From contig NC_048896.1 of NCBI RefSeq assembly GCF_011077185.1, forward strand, positions 82,045,127 to 82,109,126: a DNA stretch of 64,000 nt, in the 5' to 3' direction. Position numbers and translations under genes: made by a program. Source of the stretch: Oxyura jamaicensis. Lineage: Eukaryota; Chordata; Aves; Anseriformes; Anatidae. The first letter of the stretch is position 1; each line of letters starts with the position of its first letter. The notes beneath the pieces were generated by a model. It was not told the origin of the DNA, did no database searches, and worked only from the letters and a program-made list of their open reading frames with translations. Of the stretch, positions 12,111 through 24,700 are shown in pieces.

Positions 12111-12925
12111 CAGCTCAGGGTACTGGGAATCCAGAGAACAACCGGTATGTAAAAGAAGGTTGCAAAGCAGAAATCAGATTAGATGATCAGCTTTACCTCT
12201 AGCCCTCCTAGGCCTGATTTTATTTTCACTTCAAGATGGTAAAATTCTGCTTCAGATCTTCAGGGGAAGAGCATATAGCCAAAGCATTTAAATATGCAAA
12301 ATTGAACTGTTTTTCATCTAGATATAAAAACTTCAAGGTCTAGGAAGTCATAAGACAAAATTAACTGTAATTTCGTAACAGTCCGTAGAGTCAGTAAAAG
12401 CTGAATGATTGAAGATCATACAAGCAAGACTATAATTTTGGCTAATGTTTCCACCCATAAGTGTCGTTCTTCCAGATAAAACACCAGCCACCTGAAAAAC
12501 GTGAAATTGTTCTTGCACAAGAATATTCTCTGACTCAGAATAGATAAAAAAAAATCATAATAAAAAAATTCTGCCTAATCACATTCAGATCAGGCACTCT
12601 CAACAGATGTTACACATAGGATCAATATAAAGGTATATAGTTACCATGATACCCCACAACTGTAATCATGATCTAAATAAGCAAAGAATAAAATAAAATA
12701 AGGTACCAGATGGATGGCTCTATACAAAAGCAATTTCAGATGCTGTAACAGGACAATGATGATGAGCACTGCACTCAAACAGGTATTGCCAAATAGTTGG
12801 GCACCCACAGCATATTTTTGAAATAATAATCAGGATTCATAATTATTGTATAGAAGGCATAACACTGTGACACACTGTTCTTCATAAGTACTTCAAAACC
12901 AAAAAGCTAGAGGACTACAGATATG

Positions 12926-12951
12926 TTTGTTGTTGTTGTTGTTGTTGTTGT
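12926..12951. repeat. (GTT)n microsatellite
   Basis: About eight GTT units. Confidence 0.9.
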
Positions 12952-13260
12952 CATATTCATCTTCTGCTACCACATGTATCTGTGGCAAAATTTTTGACAA
13001 CAAAATATCCACTGCAATTTATTTTTGAAAAAAGCTCTTAAAATTCATAGGAGACGTTTATTTGGTTTTAGTAGCAATAGTACAGAGTGGAGACAAAGGT
13101 ATAAGGAGATAGAGAAAGCTACCATATGGTACATATTAGACAAAAAATGAGGATAAGGCTGATCCAATTGCTTATTAAAAAATATTTTCTATTTTATAGT
13201 GAAAAGAAATTAATTTTATGAATTGAAAAGTATGTCACAAGCTCATTCTCAGAATGACAT

Positions 13261-13269
13261 CTCTCTCTC

Positions 13270-13298
<29 letters not shown>
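13261..13298. repeat. (CT)n followed by poly(T)
   Basis: About five CT units followed directly by 27 Ts. Confidence 0.95.
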
Positions 13299-13302
<4 letters not shown>

Positions 13303-13728
13303 GAATCTGGCACAATGATTTTCTGAGCATGAACTACAGGGCACCTTAGCATGCCTAGCTATGAAATCTGAACATTGAGAAAGGAGTTGCCTATTTCTAG
13401 AATATTTAAAAGTACTCCAGAGAAGGATGTCTTTACTCTCTTCTCTTGAAAGCAATTGTTCACAGTATTATTAACCCAATATGACTTTTCTTAATATATG
13501 TTATTTACTTTACAGATTGCTTACAAAGCATATACTTTGGCTGTTTTCTGTTGCTAGCTCACTGTTTATATTATGCAATACTGCTCTAAACCACCTGTTA
13601 TGTAATTATAAGAAAATAACACATTGCAAATGGCAACAGTAACAAAATGGCTATATCTACCTTTATTTTGTGTGGGATTTAGAAATGTGCCCTGAATTCA
13701 GAGTGGAATAAGAGCCTGTTCAGTTCTC

Positions 13729-13763
13729 GCCTGGCTCTCTTATGCAAACAGGGAGAGCCAGGC
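13729..13763. repeat. 11-bp perfect inverted repeat (hairpin)
   Basis: GCCTGGCTCTC (13,729-13,739) pairs perfectly with GAGAGCCAGGC (13,753-13,763) across a 13-nt spacer containing ATGCAAA. The GC-rich arms contrast with the AT-rich flanks. No run of Us follows, so it is not a bacterial-type terminator. A protein-binding palindrome or a chance fold are both possible. Confidence 0.8.
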
Positions 13764-13982
13764 ATAGCCAGCCCCTGGATTTCTATAGGACAAGCAACTC
13801 AAAGTGCTCCATAATAAATACTTAAAATCTCACCATCTTTTCAAGGTAGCCAGGGATCAGAAAACTTGAATTCCATTCCCACCTTGCTTAATTTCATACA
13901 ACAATCTGGAAGTGTACATATCCAGAACCTAAACCAATTTTCCAAAGATGAAAGGAAGTAGTTCAAGCTAGGAAGCAGCAAG

Positions 13983-14006
13983 CAAGCAAACAAACAAACA
14001 AACAAA
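13983..14006. repeat. (CAAA)n microsatellite
   Basis: About five CAAA units. Confidence 0.88.
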
Positions 14007-15406
14007 TAGGACAAAAACAAGTAAAGATCTATTTAGAGGTATGCTTGAGGACACTAGTTTTCAGTAATTGCTCTTGATTTAAGGATGCCACAATCTGCAG
14101 TGTTATGCAGAGAAAACCGAGCTAGCTGTAAACAAGCTCCTCTACCACAAGCAGTCTGGTCACAACAGCATGGAGCTCTTGGCAGTTTAAATTATCCTGC
14201 CTTTTGCAACCAGAAAATGATTTTGCTGGAATGTGAAATTGGTCTTTCAAGATTTTTCTTTCTGAAAGCCTGACAAGAACATTGCTAAAGCCTTGTGTTT
14301 GATTTAGGTCTGGCATGAGGAAATCTAAAATCAAAGGAAATGCAGTTCATAGCACTAGTATGGGGTCTATGAGGCAAGGAGGTGTCAGTTCTGTCCTGGA
14401 TGTTCATATGTCACAGAGAAATGTGCAAAATGCTGTGGTCTTGGTCAGAAACAAGCAGGTAGGAGCAGCAGGTAGGAAAGCCTTATGTAAATGTTCCTGC
14501 TTAAACTCTTATGGTATGACAACCTCCAAAAAGTTAAGTAGTTAAACAAATAAATGACATTTTTTGGACCCTTTCAGGATGAAGCACTGTGGCTTCAAGC
14601 TCACAAATTAAACTGAAGGGAACTGGAGTCTCTTTGCTTTTAAGAGAGCAACACAGGGGCTTGCTGTGTAACTTAACTTTCCTGAGTGACCTGATGCCAC
14701 CAAATCCCTCAGAAAAACATGAGACTTCATGCAGAGAGAAATGACACCAGGAAGGCAGAAATGACAAGGAAGGCAGAGCCATGCCTAGCACAATGCAGAG
14801 CAAGTCTGCTAACACTACACCAACAAGGTGCACTCCATGTCTGATTACATTGCAGCATTCCTGCTGTTTTAATAAGACTTTTCCTCTTAGAATAAATAAC
14901 TAACAATATCACATTGTGGGGTGGCTTTTTCACAGCTCTCAATAGTTGACACTTGTAAATGACTTCCACCAGTGACAGAAATTAAACTCAATGAGAACCC
15001 AATGGCCACAGTTTCAGAATGCCTTCTGTGCATGTGCAGCTTCCCCTGTATTGTCTGGGGCTTGCCTGAACGTAGAAATGCCAACACTGAATTAATTCCC
15101 ATAAATGCATATGTATATGGATGCCATTCTTCTAATGCTGGGCTTTGGTCAAACTCACTGCTTCTTTTCTGCCCTTACCCCCAAACATCAAACGGAATGG
15201 AAGCATACATCCATGATGTCAAAACCATTCATTGTCAGCAGTGTTTATTTAAAGGCAAAATAACCACTTTCCATAAGATTAGGGTAGAAGATTTATATAT
15301 TACACTTAGAGCACAATTGGCCTGGAAAATCTCATGAAAGCATGTAGGAATTACTATGTTATAGTCAGAGAAAATGAAGAAAACTGAAATTCAAATTTTG
15401 CCTTCA

Positions 15407-15480
15407 CCTGTTCCCTTCCCTTCCTTTTCCTTCCCTTCCCTTCCTCTTTCCTTTTTTCCCATCTTTTCACTTCTCTTTTT
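15407..15480. repeat. Imperfect CCCTT/CTTT pyrimidine stretch
   Basis: Nearly all-pyrimidine plus strand with scattered CCCTT units, reminiscent of the perfect array at 25.2 kb but decayed. Confidence 0.8.
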
Positions 15481-16434
15481 CTACTGTGTTCTCAAAAGCT
15501 TTTACTTTAAGTCACTACCAATCTGTCTCCTAAGGCACTAAATCAGTGCTTGTGGAAGCTGATCCTCCCCTGAGTGACTGCTGCTGCTGCTGTAAGTGCC
15601 AATTTGGCTCAGCAGGAGGCTGGCGGCCAGATGGCAGCAGCAGGACACTTTTAAAATCTGTGATTCTTCAGTGTCCCTGTGGAAAGGGTGGTTTTGCAAG
15701 ATCCAGAGTAGGTGGTTCTGTTTATATTCTTGTATTAAAAGTTAATGTTGTGGAGATTTGTTTATTTTTACTGTTATCAGTTCGGTTTGCCCAAGCCCTG
15801 AATATGTTGATTCATAATAAGTTTGTCAGAGCTAAGAGTAATGCTTTCAGAAGAAACTGATACCCTGTGAAATATTCTCAGCTTTGTGTTTTGTCAGAAG
15901 CCCTGATCTCAGACTGTGGCGAAATAGTGTGAATCTGTGAATAATCCTGGAGAGAAACTCAGGCTCACCTGTGCTTTGATGTTAGCAAGTCACAGATTTG
16001 CCAATGTTTGCCTGGGGATGGAATGCAATGTGGCAAGCTGCAACAGCAAACCTGGACATGTTCAGGCCTGGGACACTGAGGTAAAGGCTACAGGCAGGAT
16101 GCAGGTAAATCCTAATAGAAATATCTGCTCCATTACCAGGGATCTTGTAAAGAAACCCCTCATGGAACTAGAATCTGGGGGATCTGTGCATATGCTGAAA
16201 AGTGAAAGTACAATTCAGTGCTGTTCTTCTGGGAAAGATTTTTTGAATTGTGTCTGTGAACGAAATCTGCCCTACTCTTAAAATGATTAAGTCATATTAA
16301 AATAGACAATGGGAAGCTCATTAATTTATTCATCAGGATGTATTTAAATATTGCAAAAAATATCAACAACTTAATAGTAAGTTCTCGGTCCTCTGGTTAG
16401 TCCTTTCCAAAGTATAAAAAATGAAAACATGAAA

Positions 16435-16643
16435 TATTTTCTCACTGTGAAGTTGACTGAGCACTGGCACAGATTGCCCTGAGATGTTGTAGGGTTGCAT
16501 TCCTTGAAGATCCTCAAAAGCCATCTGAACATAGTCCTTAGTAAGTGGCTTTAGGTGACCTTGCTTGAAAAGGGATGTTGGACAAAATGATCTCCAGAGA
16601 TCCATTCCAACTTAAACCATTCTGTGATTCTGTGACTCTATGA
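16435..16643 (+). mobile_element. CR1 LINE 3' end (plus strand)
   Basis: This is a plus-strand CR1 tail: a C-terminal coding remnant (TGAGCACTGGCACAGATTGCC near 16,458), a 3'UTR containing GGATGTTGGACAAAATGATC, then TTCCAACTTAAACC and terminal TTCTGTGA-type octamers (16,618-16,640). It is one of only two CR1 pieces here in plus orientation. It is short and diverged. Confidence 0.88.
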
Positions 16644-17644
16644 AAATATATGCTCTGAGAAGTCTACAGTGGTAGTAACATGAGAAGGCAATTCCTGATC
16701 TCAGGTGTACCAGTATAAAACCTTACATATGTCTTTTACAGTGGTACAGTGATATCAGTCTCTGTTTTATTTATTGCAAGAAACTGGAAGGGCTTGCAGA
16801 ATAAAAATGAATGGATTATTTTAGACTGCAATAATGAATTAACTTAATCTGACTTTATATAGAATTTTTTCTATTTTTTTATTGTTGCTGCTTTCAAGAA
16901 AGGCAAAGATTAAATATTCAGAACAACATACTGTATTCCAGGCATATTTCAGCCAAAAGCTTATGCATGTGGATACTTAGAATTTCTCTTTATTCTATTT
17001 CCTGCACACACAGTTTCCTTGAAACATTGTTCAATCTGCCTTTGCTGTCTTTTGTTCACAAACTTTTTAGTTTTGCAAAAAATTCCCTATGACTAAGACA
17101 AAACCTCCATCGTCCCAGGGCCTCCTTTGGATATTGAATGCACTTTGGCTCAATTTTCAGATGACTAGATATGATACTTCTTGACTCTTTAAGTTCCCAT
17201 AATCTCTTTTCAGCACCAAAGAACATGAAATTTTTTAATCTGAGGTAAATATGAGATACTTTGTGTTTAGAAGAGAATATGGAGAAAAAGGAGTGAAAAA
17301 AAAGACACTGCAGTGTTGCAAGGTGGTGACTCATTAAGGTAGCACTTCACCCTTTCCTAATCTGTTATAGAAAATACCAAAGTGTTTTGTCTTTCACACA
17401 CAGGGCAACTCATATTTTAGCCAAAAGGAAAAAGAAAAAACATACTGCTTTAGGTCAGTGAAGACAAGATCTAAGGTGTTTTGCCTAACCCTTTGAATGT
17501 TTAAATTGTTTTGACACTAAAGAAGGAACAGTTTAAAGGCAAGAAATCAAGTACATTTTGACTTTTGTTTGAAATTTCAAGATGTTATTACATCTGACTA
17601 GCCATCAACTTCAAATTAAAATGAACTTACAATTTCAACTATCA
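16644..17644. other. AT-rich non-coding stretch
   Basis: No gene, RNA or element is recognised between the two CR1 pieces. Confidence 0.65.
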
Positions 17645-17792
17645 ACCTGACCTACCGAGTCCCATCATGTCCACACATTTCTTGAATACCTCCAGGGATG
17701 AGGACTTCACCATTTCACTGGGCAGCCTGTTTCAATACTCGACCACTCTCTCAAGTAGTGAAGAAATTCTTCCTAATGTTCAGTCTAACTGA
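17645..17792 (-). mobile_element. CR1 LINE fragment running into a gap
   Basis: Minus-strand CR1 3' part: ACCTACCGAGTCCCATCA, then CCTCCAGGGATGAGGAC, GGCAGCCTGTTTCAATAC and an AGTGAAGAAATTCTTCCTAA stretch, all typical of the antisense CR1 3'UTR/C-terminus. It stops at a T run and the 400-N gap. CR1 sequence does not resume after the gap, where a pyrimidine-rich tract follows. Confidence 0.82.
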
Positions 17793-17804
17793 TTTTTTTT
17801 TTTT

Positions 17805-18204
17805 NNNNNNNNNNNNNNNNNNNNNNNNNNNNNNNNNNNNNNNNNNNNNNNNNNNNNNNNNNNNNNNNNNNNNNNNNNNNNNNNNNNNNNNNNNNNNNNN
17901 NNNNNNNNNNNNNNNNNNNNNNNNNNNNNNNNNNNNNNNNNNNNNNNNNNNNNNNNNNNNNNNNNNNNNNNNNNNNNNNNNNNNNNNNNNNNNNNNNNNN
18001 NNNNNNNNNNNNNNNNNNNNNNNNNNNNNNNNNNNNNNNNNNNNNNNNNNNNNNNNNNNNNNNNNNNNNNNNNNNNNNNNNNNNNNNNNNNNNNNNNNNN
18101 NNNNNNNNNNNNNNNNNNNNNNNNNNNNNNNNNNNNNNNNNNNNNNNNNNNNNNNNNNNNNNNNNNNNNNNNNNNNNNNNNNNNNNNNNNNNNNNNNNNN
18201 NNNN
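17805..18204. other. Assembly gap, 400 N
   Basis: Run of Ns flanked by a 12-bp T run on the left and a TCTCC/CTTT pyrimidine tract (18,205-18,296) on the right. The frames predicted across it are meaningless. Confidence 1.
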
Positions 18205-18296
18205 TCTCCTCTCCTCTCCTCTCCTCTCTTCTTTCTCTGTTTTCTTTTTTCTTTCTCTCTTTTCTTCCTGTCTTTTCTTTCTTTTCTTTTTATTTC
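18205..18296. repeat. Pyrimidine tract beside gap
   Basis: It begins with perfect CTCCT pentamers and degrades to CTTT-rich sequence. It probably continues a longer pyrimidine repeat hidden in the gap. Confidence 0.9.
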
Positions 18297-19572
18297 AAAT
18301 ACCATGTTACGATTAATTCAGTTCTGAGGTTTTGTACCACTGTGGGATGTGATAAGATAATGGGAGTACAGATAGACCTAGTTGGGCTGAATCAGTCTGC
18401 AGATCATTTTTATAAATATTAAAAAGAATCCCCTCCAGACAACAAAGCAGTGACACATACAGTGCTTGTCATTTACACTGCCTGCCAGTGAAATGTTTTG
18501 GTTGCTTAGGCACAACCGGGCACAAATTAATCAAGTTTGACTGAGCTATGTCCTAGCTAAATCTTTATCTTCTGCAACACTGATTTCAAAGCCTATAGTA
18601 GTTATTTCATGTATCTTATCATTATTCAAGGCCCTTTGGGGGAGTACCCTAATTTCATAAACATATTATGCTTTTTTGAAAGGAAAACCGAAACATATGC
18701 TTCAGGGGGAACCTTTGTAATTTGTTTTGCTTACAGATATGCTGAGATACTTGTACCTCATAAGCTAAAAAAGAAAAAAATCCCAATGTGCACAATTATT
18801 TCCTGGCAAGCCACTGTTATATTTATTTAAGATCTAGATCCAGTTCTCCAAAATTGCTGGCCATGTTCCTCAAGTTACTTACATACAACTTACTGTATGT
18901 CAGAGACCTGGAATGACACTTAACCTCTATCTGAATTCTACCTATGATGCTTGGGACAAAAGGAAATGTTGATGATGGAGAATTACTGTTTTCATTCAAA
19001 ATTGACAGGAAGTTCTTTGAGCACCGGTGAGTGTAACAAACTGTGATGCTTCGAGGATTTATGTGTCAGGATTGGTTGACCTGGCCACTTAAGAAAACAC
19101 CAGATCTGGTGATATAAGCATCTCTATAGTTTAGCCATTGATTAAAACACCTTCAGTGCAGATTCTCCAGTGTACAACAAAAGAGGTTACACTGGAGGAT
19201 TTCCTTTAGTTTAGGCATCTGTACAATAGTCTTTGCCTGCCCAAATTCCTACTGTCATGAAACTTGGGAAAACTTGATTATTTTCAACATATCTACTCTG
19301 TGTCAGATTTGATTTAAATAGGCATATCGATTCAAAGGCTGGGGGAAGGGATTACTCTGACAGATGCAGACAACATAATAACATAAGCCTTGTTCCCTTA
19401 GGAAGAAGGGTCTAATAAAGAAATCCTGTTCTTTCACAAACCAAGAAGAGAGCTGTCAGTTCTTCTATTGAGGTCAGAAACTGCCAGCCCGGGATGAGCT
19501 GCCAGACACACACAGATGCAAGAGGGATGGACCCAAGCACAGGATATTATCCTTTGACTGGGAAAATATTTC

Positions 19573-19614
19573 AAAAAAACAAACAAACAAACAAACAAAC
19601 AAACAAACAAAAAC
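19573..19614. repeat. (CAAA)n microsatellite
   Basis: About nine CAAA units after a short A run. Confidence 0.93.
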
Positions 19615-20579
19615 AGGAGAAGAAATATCCAGGGAAATAGGGACTAGAAAATCACTTTAAAGTTCTGAAATTAGGAGAGACAGGACATAGGAATTTGGTT
19701 AAGCCAGATATTAAAAAGACAACAAGCTATGGACAGGGCAATAATGTTCTGCCTGAGAGTGGAATAAACTGGAGATCACAGCAACATTTGGGAATAATTA
19801 CACTGAATTTATACATTACAGAAATCTTGTTATAGTACCCAGGGTGTAACAGATTAAAAATAGATACCTGAATATGGCTAGCTGGAGTAGGCAGATGAAT
19901 GAGAACACTGCTGAAATGCTGTCTACATTAGGGAAAGCTACCAGTTTGAAACTGAGATTAGTTTTGTCAATTTGGGCTAGAGCACCTGTTGTGGGGATTT
20001 CTGTATGATATAGGGAAAGGGTGATGGTTTTTCTGCTGTGTCCTCTGTATTACCTTATAGTAACTATTTCTTTTTATTTCATTTCATATTTATTGATTTT
20101 TACTCCTCGCCTTTCCATATCACTTTTCTGTTTTCTTGTTTTTTTCAATACCTACTACAATCTGTTACCCAACCTTTCTGTTCATTTTATGCAAAATCAA
20201 ACTGAAATGTCACTGAAAATGGAAAAGTGGTATTATTTGATATTATCGTGACTTTTCAGATACATTTTTCCTTGCATTCTGATTATTATTTCATTGATTA
20301 ACTTTTACTGTCTTGCCTGCATTCCCTGATGTGAATTTGATCATTGCTGTTTGTGTGACTAATATTTAGACTAAATTAGGTAAAACTAGGAAATTCAACA
20401 ATGTTTTCAAAAGTTAATTAACCATATAACTCACAAGAAGTGTCACATGGATGGCCTTGAAAATCAGCCATCTCTTTTTGCCCAGGCCAGGCACTCAACA
20501 GGCGGGAGAAGTACAATCCTCTCAAGGTGTGTTAATGCTGATTTAAGAAATAGGCAAAAGCACTAAGATAGGATCGCAA

Positions 20580-20665
20580 GGAAAAGAAAAATAAAACAAA
20601 ACAAAAAAATAAAAATAAAACAAAACCCACCACCACCAACAACAAAAAGACAACAAAACCAAAAC
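20580..20665. repeat. A-rich AAAAT/AAAAC low-complexity tract
   Basis: Imperfect A-rich sequence with a CCACCACC interruption near 20,628. Confidence 0.8.
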
Positions 20666-20992
20666 AGTTAAATTCCCACAAAAATCCTCAGCTTTCCTTA
20701 CAAAATGCTCACCATCATTATTTGACTGTCTCTAGGAAGCATACAAAAATTTAGTTCAACATTTTAAATCAAGATCATGGTGGATCCCTGGGTTTGGTTT
20801 GATCTCTAATCTCTCCTTCTTTTTATTTACTGATCACTTGAATAAGGAATCTGTATGTTTTTACAGTGGTTTCCCATGTGGCAGGTGTTTGAAATGCTCA
20901 TTGAACCTAAACACCCACCAAAACCTCAAATGAAAGGCTGGTTGCAGATGCTTGTACTAAAGCAAACTTCTGCTTTCATAATGGGATGATCT

Positions 20993-21024
20993 GCTTGGGA
21001 GACAGCAAGCTTGGGAGATAGCAA
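20993..21024. repeat. 16-bp tandem duplication
   Basis: GCTTGGGAGACAGCAA is followed directly by a copy with one change (C to T), then GCTT begins a third partial copy. Confidence 0.9.
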
Positions 21025-21349
21025 GCTTTTAAAGGAATGATGGCTGACAGTGGGAAAGGGACAAAGCAATGTCCTGAGAAGTTCAGCAAAAACAGGAGAG
21101 CCAAGGAAAGTACAGAGATTTTATTTTTATTTTTTTTTTACTCATATTTTTCACTGGAGAAAAATGCACTGCCCATTGTTGTAAATTGATCATCTGTTCT
21201 GAACAGAGTAATTTGGTAGGCTGATGAAAGCTGAGTTCTAAGCTGCCCAGCAAATTCACATAGGTTATAACTCATTATCCATGTTGCCCTGAGAAATTAT
21301 TCATCCTACCTCTGCAGGAAAAATATAAAGAAGGTACCCTGGTTTTTCA

Positions 21350-21397
21350 AAATAACATAACATAACATAACGTAACATAACATAACATAACATAACA
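21350..21397. repeat. (AACAT)n pentanucleotide microsatellite
   Basis: About nine AACAT units with one A-to-G change (AACGT near 21,370). Confidence 0.95.
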
Positions 21398-21701
21398 AAT
21401 GGAAAGGATCTTAAAATATCAATTGCTAAGTCCTTTCCCCTTGTTATATTCTAATAGATCAAACTCTATTCCTGAAGAAACAGGAGAAGAAAGGCAGCAG
21501 GTAGCCAGCAGTGGAGAGTCAGCGCTCTCACTTGTCACTGTCAGTGCCTGCTGTGTAGGGAAAATGACAGCCTGCTAAGACCCAGCAAAATCCTCAAGGT
21601 GGCAAACTTCTCCTAAAGGCTGTGAAACTGAAAGCAATCAAAAATATGAAAGGGCAAAAGCCCTCCACTGGTGTGCTTTTGCACATAGAAGGACTTTTCT
21701 T

Positions 21702-21721
21702 AATAAATAAATAAATAAATG
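21702..21721. repeat. (AAAT)n microsatellite
   Basis: About five TAAA units. Confidence 0.88.
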
Positions 21722-24700
21722 CTTGAATCTCATTTGTTTCAAAAGAATTTCCAAAACATTTTTTAAAATACTAATGTGAACAGTGGAGGATGCAGAGTAT
21801 ACTTAGCTATTGCTTAGATTTCGCAAAACAGTAAGGTATTCATAAAAGACTGATATGGCTCATAGCAATAACAGTGGCTGACACCCATTGCATGTGAAAA
21901 CTTTGGCTTGGAGAGTAATTGCAGAACTATAAGAGGTCTCAGGTGTTGGGTAGTTTGGTGCAATTAATGCATTGAATTTTGGTCTGGGACTTTGTTCAAG
22001 ACAGATCTAACATGGGTGCTTAGGACACCGGAATTTTATTAAATCTCATCTAATATCCCAAATGTGACAGTAATCCACACCATAATGTTCATTGCTGCAA
22101 GGAACCCTCCAAAAGGCACATGCTTTAAAACCCTTCCATTCCATCAGTTTCCTCCTAGTGTTCTGACATTCGAAACATGATCAAACCATTGAAGAATCTC
22201 ATGTCATTTTCAGTCCTTTCCAATTTTTTTACTGTTAAGTAGGCTGGAAGATAAAGAATTAAACAGCAAGAATTAAACAAACTTTTAGATATAGTCTCTT
22301 GTTCTACTGGATTTTCCTCCTTGGTATTCAAAGAGCCTGTGCATAAAATACTGGGGATTCCCTTTACAGTATACTGTTGTCTCTCAGCTTGTCTCCAGCA
22401 TCTAGATGTTTTTAAAAGGTGAAAGTACATGCAGGCAGAACTTCCTCTAACAGAGACACTGAAGGGCTGTATGTGAGAAATCCTTCTTCTGCATGAGTAT
22501 CATATGAGGAAAATATTAGCATCTCTTACTACATATTAGGGATATAGTGGATAGTTATGCTTTATTATAATATTAAGTATATAAGTGATTGTGTGGTGGG
22601 AGGCCTTTGGAAAAATAAAAATAATAATAAAAAAAAGTGACAATGAATGAGTTGCATAGCAGATCAACTGCTCTGGAAGACTATGAAGTTTCACTAAACC
22701 TTAGTTTTTTTTCTTCTTACAGTTCTATGAAACAGCCTAACTACACTCATATAGAACCACAGTTTACCCAAGCATGGGAGCAGAATCCATGCTTCGTCAC
22801 TACAAACAAATGAGAAAGTAGTGGGCAGAAAAATGTTTCTGAAGCACTGATGTTTAACTAAGTTGAGGCATGCTGATCTTACTTGGGCTGAGATCTGAGT
22901 CATTTCCTCATTTTCCTAATGCTATGGCTCAGGTCTCTCAGTTACACAAATGCATCCTGTCCTCTTAGTTCAAATATATGCTTTTATTCTTCAAGCTTTA
23001 TACGTGGTTTCCTTAGAAGAGTGATCAACTGCTTTCTTCCTTAGCAGAGCAAGCACTGCAACTTTCTAGCACATTCAGGAAATAGTAAATCCACCTTTTC
23101 CTCATTTTTCTTCTTAAAGAACCATCGGCTACCTCTCATTTCCTCAGCTTTTTAAAATGCATGAGACATGCCTGCAAGACACCTTCCTTCCAGCTCATTT
23201 GTGTCTTAAATTTCATTCTTATCTTCACTGTCTATCAGGAGTTTACTCAGCTCCTCTGATAGAACTGGAAGTTCTAATTCTAATTTCAGCACCTGTGAGA
23301 TACTTTAATAGATGCATTTGGCAGCACAGTTGCAGATTGGAAAGTTCCCTAAGTGCAGATTTGACACAGTATTACAAGTCTTGGAAATTTTCAGTTTAAC
23401 AACAAGATTTGATAAGATATAAGAAATGGCTAGAGTAGCAAGAAAGGAGGGGAAAGTGTTGTGGGACTGTGAAGAAGAATCTAAATCAGATGGCAGTCTC
23501 ATGTCTCAAAGTGGGATGCTTGCTAGAGTATTTTTGGTGTATATTACTCTCTGTAAGGAGTGATAACAACAAATATATAGATTACAGAAAACACAACTCT
23601 TTGAAAATTGAAAGAACATTTTCACTAAAATATTAACAAAAATGTTTTCTGTTCTTCTGTATTAAAAGGTTATTTCAATAAAATTTTTCCAACCATCTCT
23701 AATAACAGGCAATAAAGCTGAGTGTATTGAACTAGAACAATGCAATTGTTTTTATGATACATGCTATCTAAGAATGATGGAGAAGTATTGGAGTTCACCT
23801 GCAGACTGACAATGACTTCAGAACAAATAATGTGACTGAAAAATATTTAGATAGGTTGGAGATGAATAACACAGCTGGACAGGATAATGCAAAGTAGTCA
23901 AAATAAGTGCTATAGCAGAGACAAGTACAGAACATACAATGTGATTCACTGTTTTCAAGACAATAACATAACTCTTAACTTCCTTATAATTTTTAAGGCT
24001 ATTTCTCCCAGGTACACTCAAGAATTTTCTTGAAGTGACAGCTGCCTATCACATGTAACAGATTCCTCCACTAAAGGTCATGTTGTGGCAGCCATTTGAA
24101 GCATTTTCCTTGATGTTAAAACTACATAATTAATTTTATTAATTAATTTATTTATTTTTCCTTACCTCAGAGGAAACCCACCATTTTGTCACATTCCCAT
24201 CAGCCAGAGCAATCTTCAAATTTCTAAGCAGGTTTGTGGGAGAGTGCCAGAATAAAATTAAAAATGTGTGAAATACACCACGCAAAGACCACTCTTCATC
24301 TTAAAAGTGATTACATGCCAATTATCTAAATTCTTTCATGTCTCTGGGATATTTCAAGTGTGATCAATGGACATATTCTTGACTAAAAAACAAAGAGTAA
24401 TATGTAGATTTATTTTTTCTTAAGTAATAGGAAGGGTAGATTAGAGCAGAAGGGCAAAATGATAGTTAGATTTGTGTGTACTTTTAAACAATTATAGAAT
24501 ACAGAATACTTAGATTATAGATTATGAGAAAAAATATTTCACTAAAAATAATAGGCTGAATGATTGAGAGGTTTATAGAATTAATTTTCAAAAAATGACT
24601 GCTGCAGTTTAGCCACCAAAATAGCTAAATAATTTTCAAAACTAGAATTTAAATAACTCAATTTCTTTTAGGAAATTTCCGTATTTCCCTGCTTCTACAG

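Larger units (their letters stand above)
10481..12145 (-). mobile_element. CR1 LINE, 5'-truncated, with intact RT frame
   Basis: This is a Chicken Repeat 1 non-LTR retrotransposon read on the minus strand. Its 3' end lies at the low-coordinate side. It shows the CR1 terminal signature: about three copies of an octamer (TCACAGAA on the plus strand, 10,481-10,507) next to a short 3'UTR of about 90 bp. CR1 elements end in such octamers instead of poly(A). The 5' end is lost: recognisable CR1 coding similarity stops near 12,143, inside the linker between endonuclease and reverse transcriptase. This is the usual outcome of incomplete target-primed reverse transcription. The local GC content is clearly higher than in the AT-rich surroundings. 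No convincing target-site duplication is visible, which is usual for CR1. The unbroken frame suggests a younger insertion than the other CR1 copies in the window. Confidence 0.95.
12146..16434. other. AT-rich non-coding stretch
   Basis: No gene is supported. It holds GTT and CAAA microsatellites, a CT/poly(T) run, an 11-bp hairpin at 13,729-13,763, a pyrimidine stretch at about 15,407-15,480, and a less AT-rich patch at about 15,540-15,710 with a short CTG run. A 121-codon plus-strand frame (14,972-15,337) has no recognisable domain and no coding context. Confidence 0.7.

Noticed and set aside
13729..13763. Hairpin as a microRNA precursor
   Set aside because: An 11-bp stem is too short for a microRNA precursor, and pairing does not extend outward.
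14972..15337. 121-codon plus-strand frame
   Set aside because: No domain, no splice or promoter context, and composition like the surrounding DNA.
17698..18327. 209- and 184-codon frames
   Set aside because: Most of each frame is the 400-N gap. The ends are CR1 and pyrimidine repeat.
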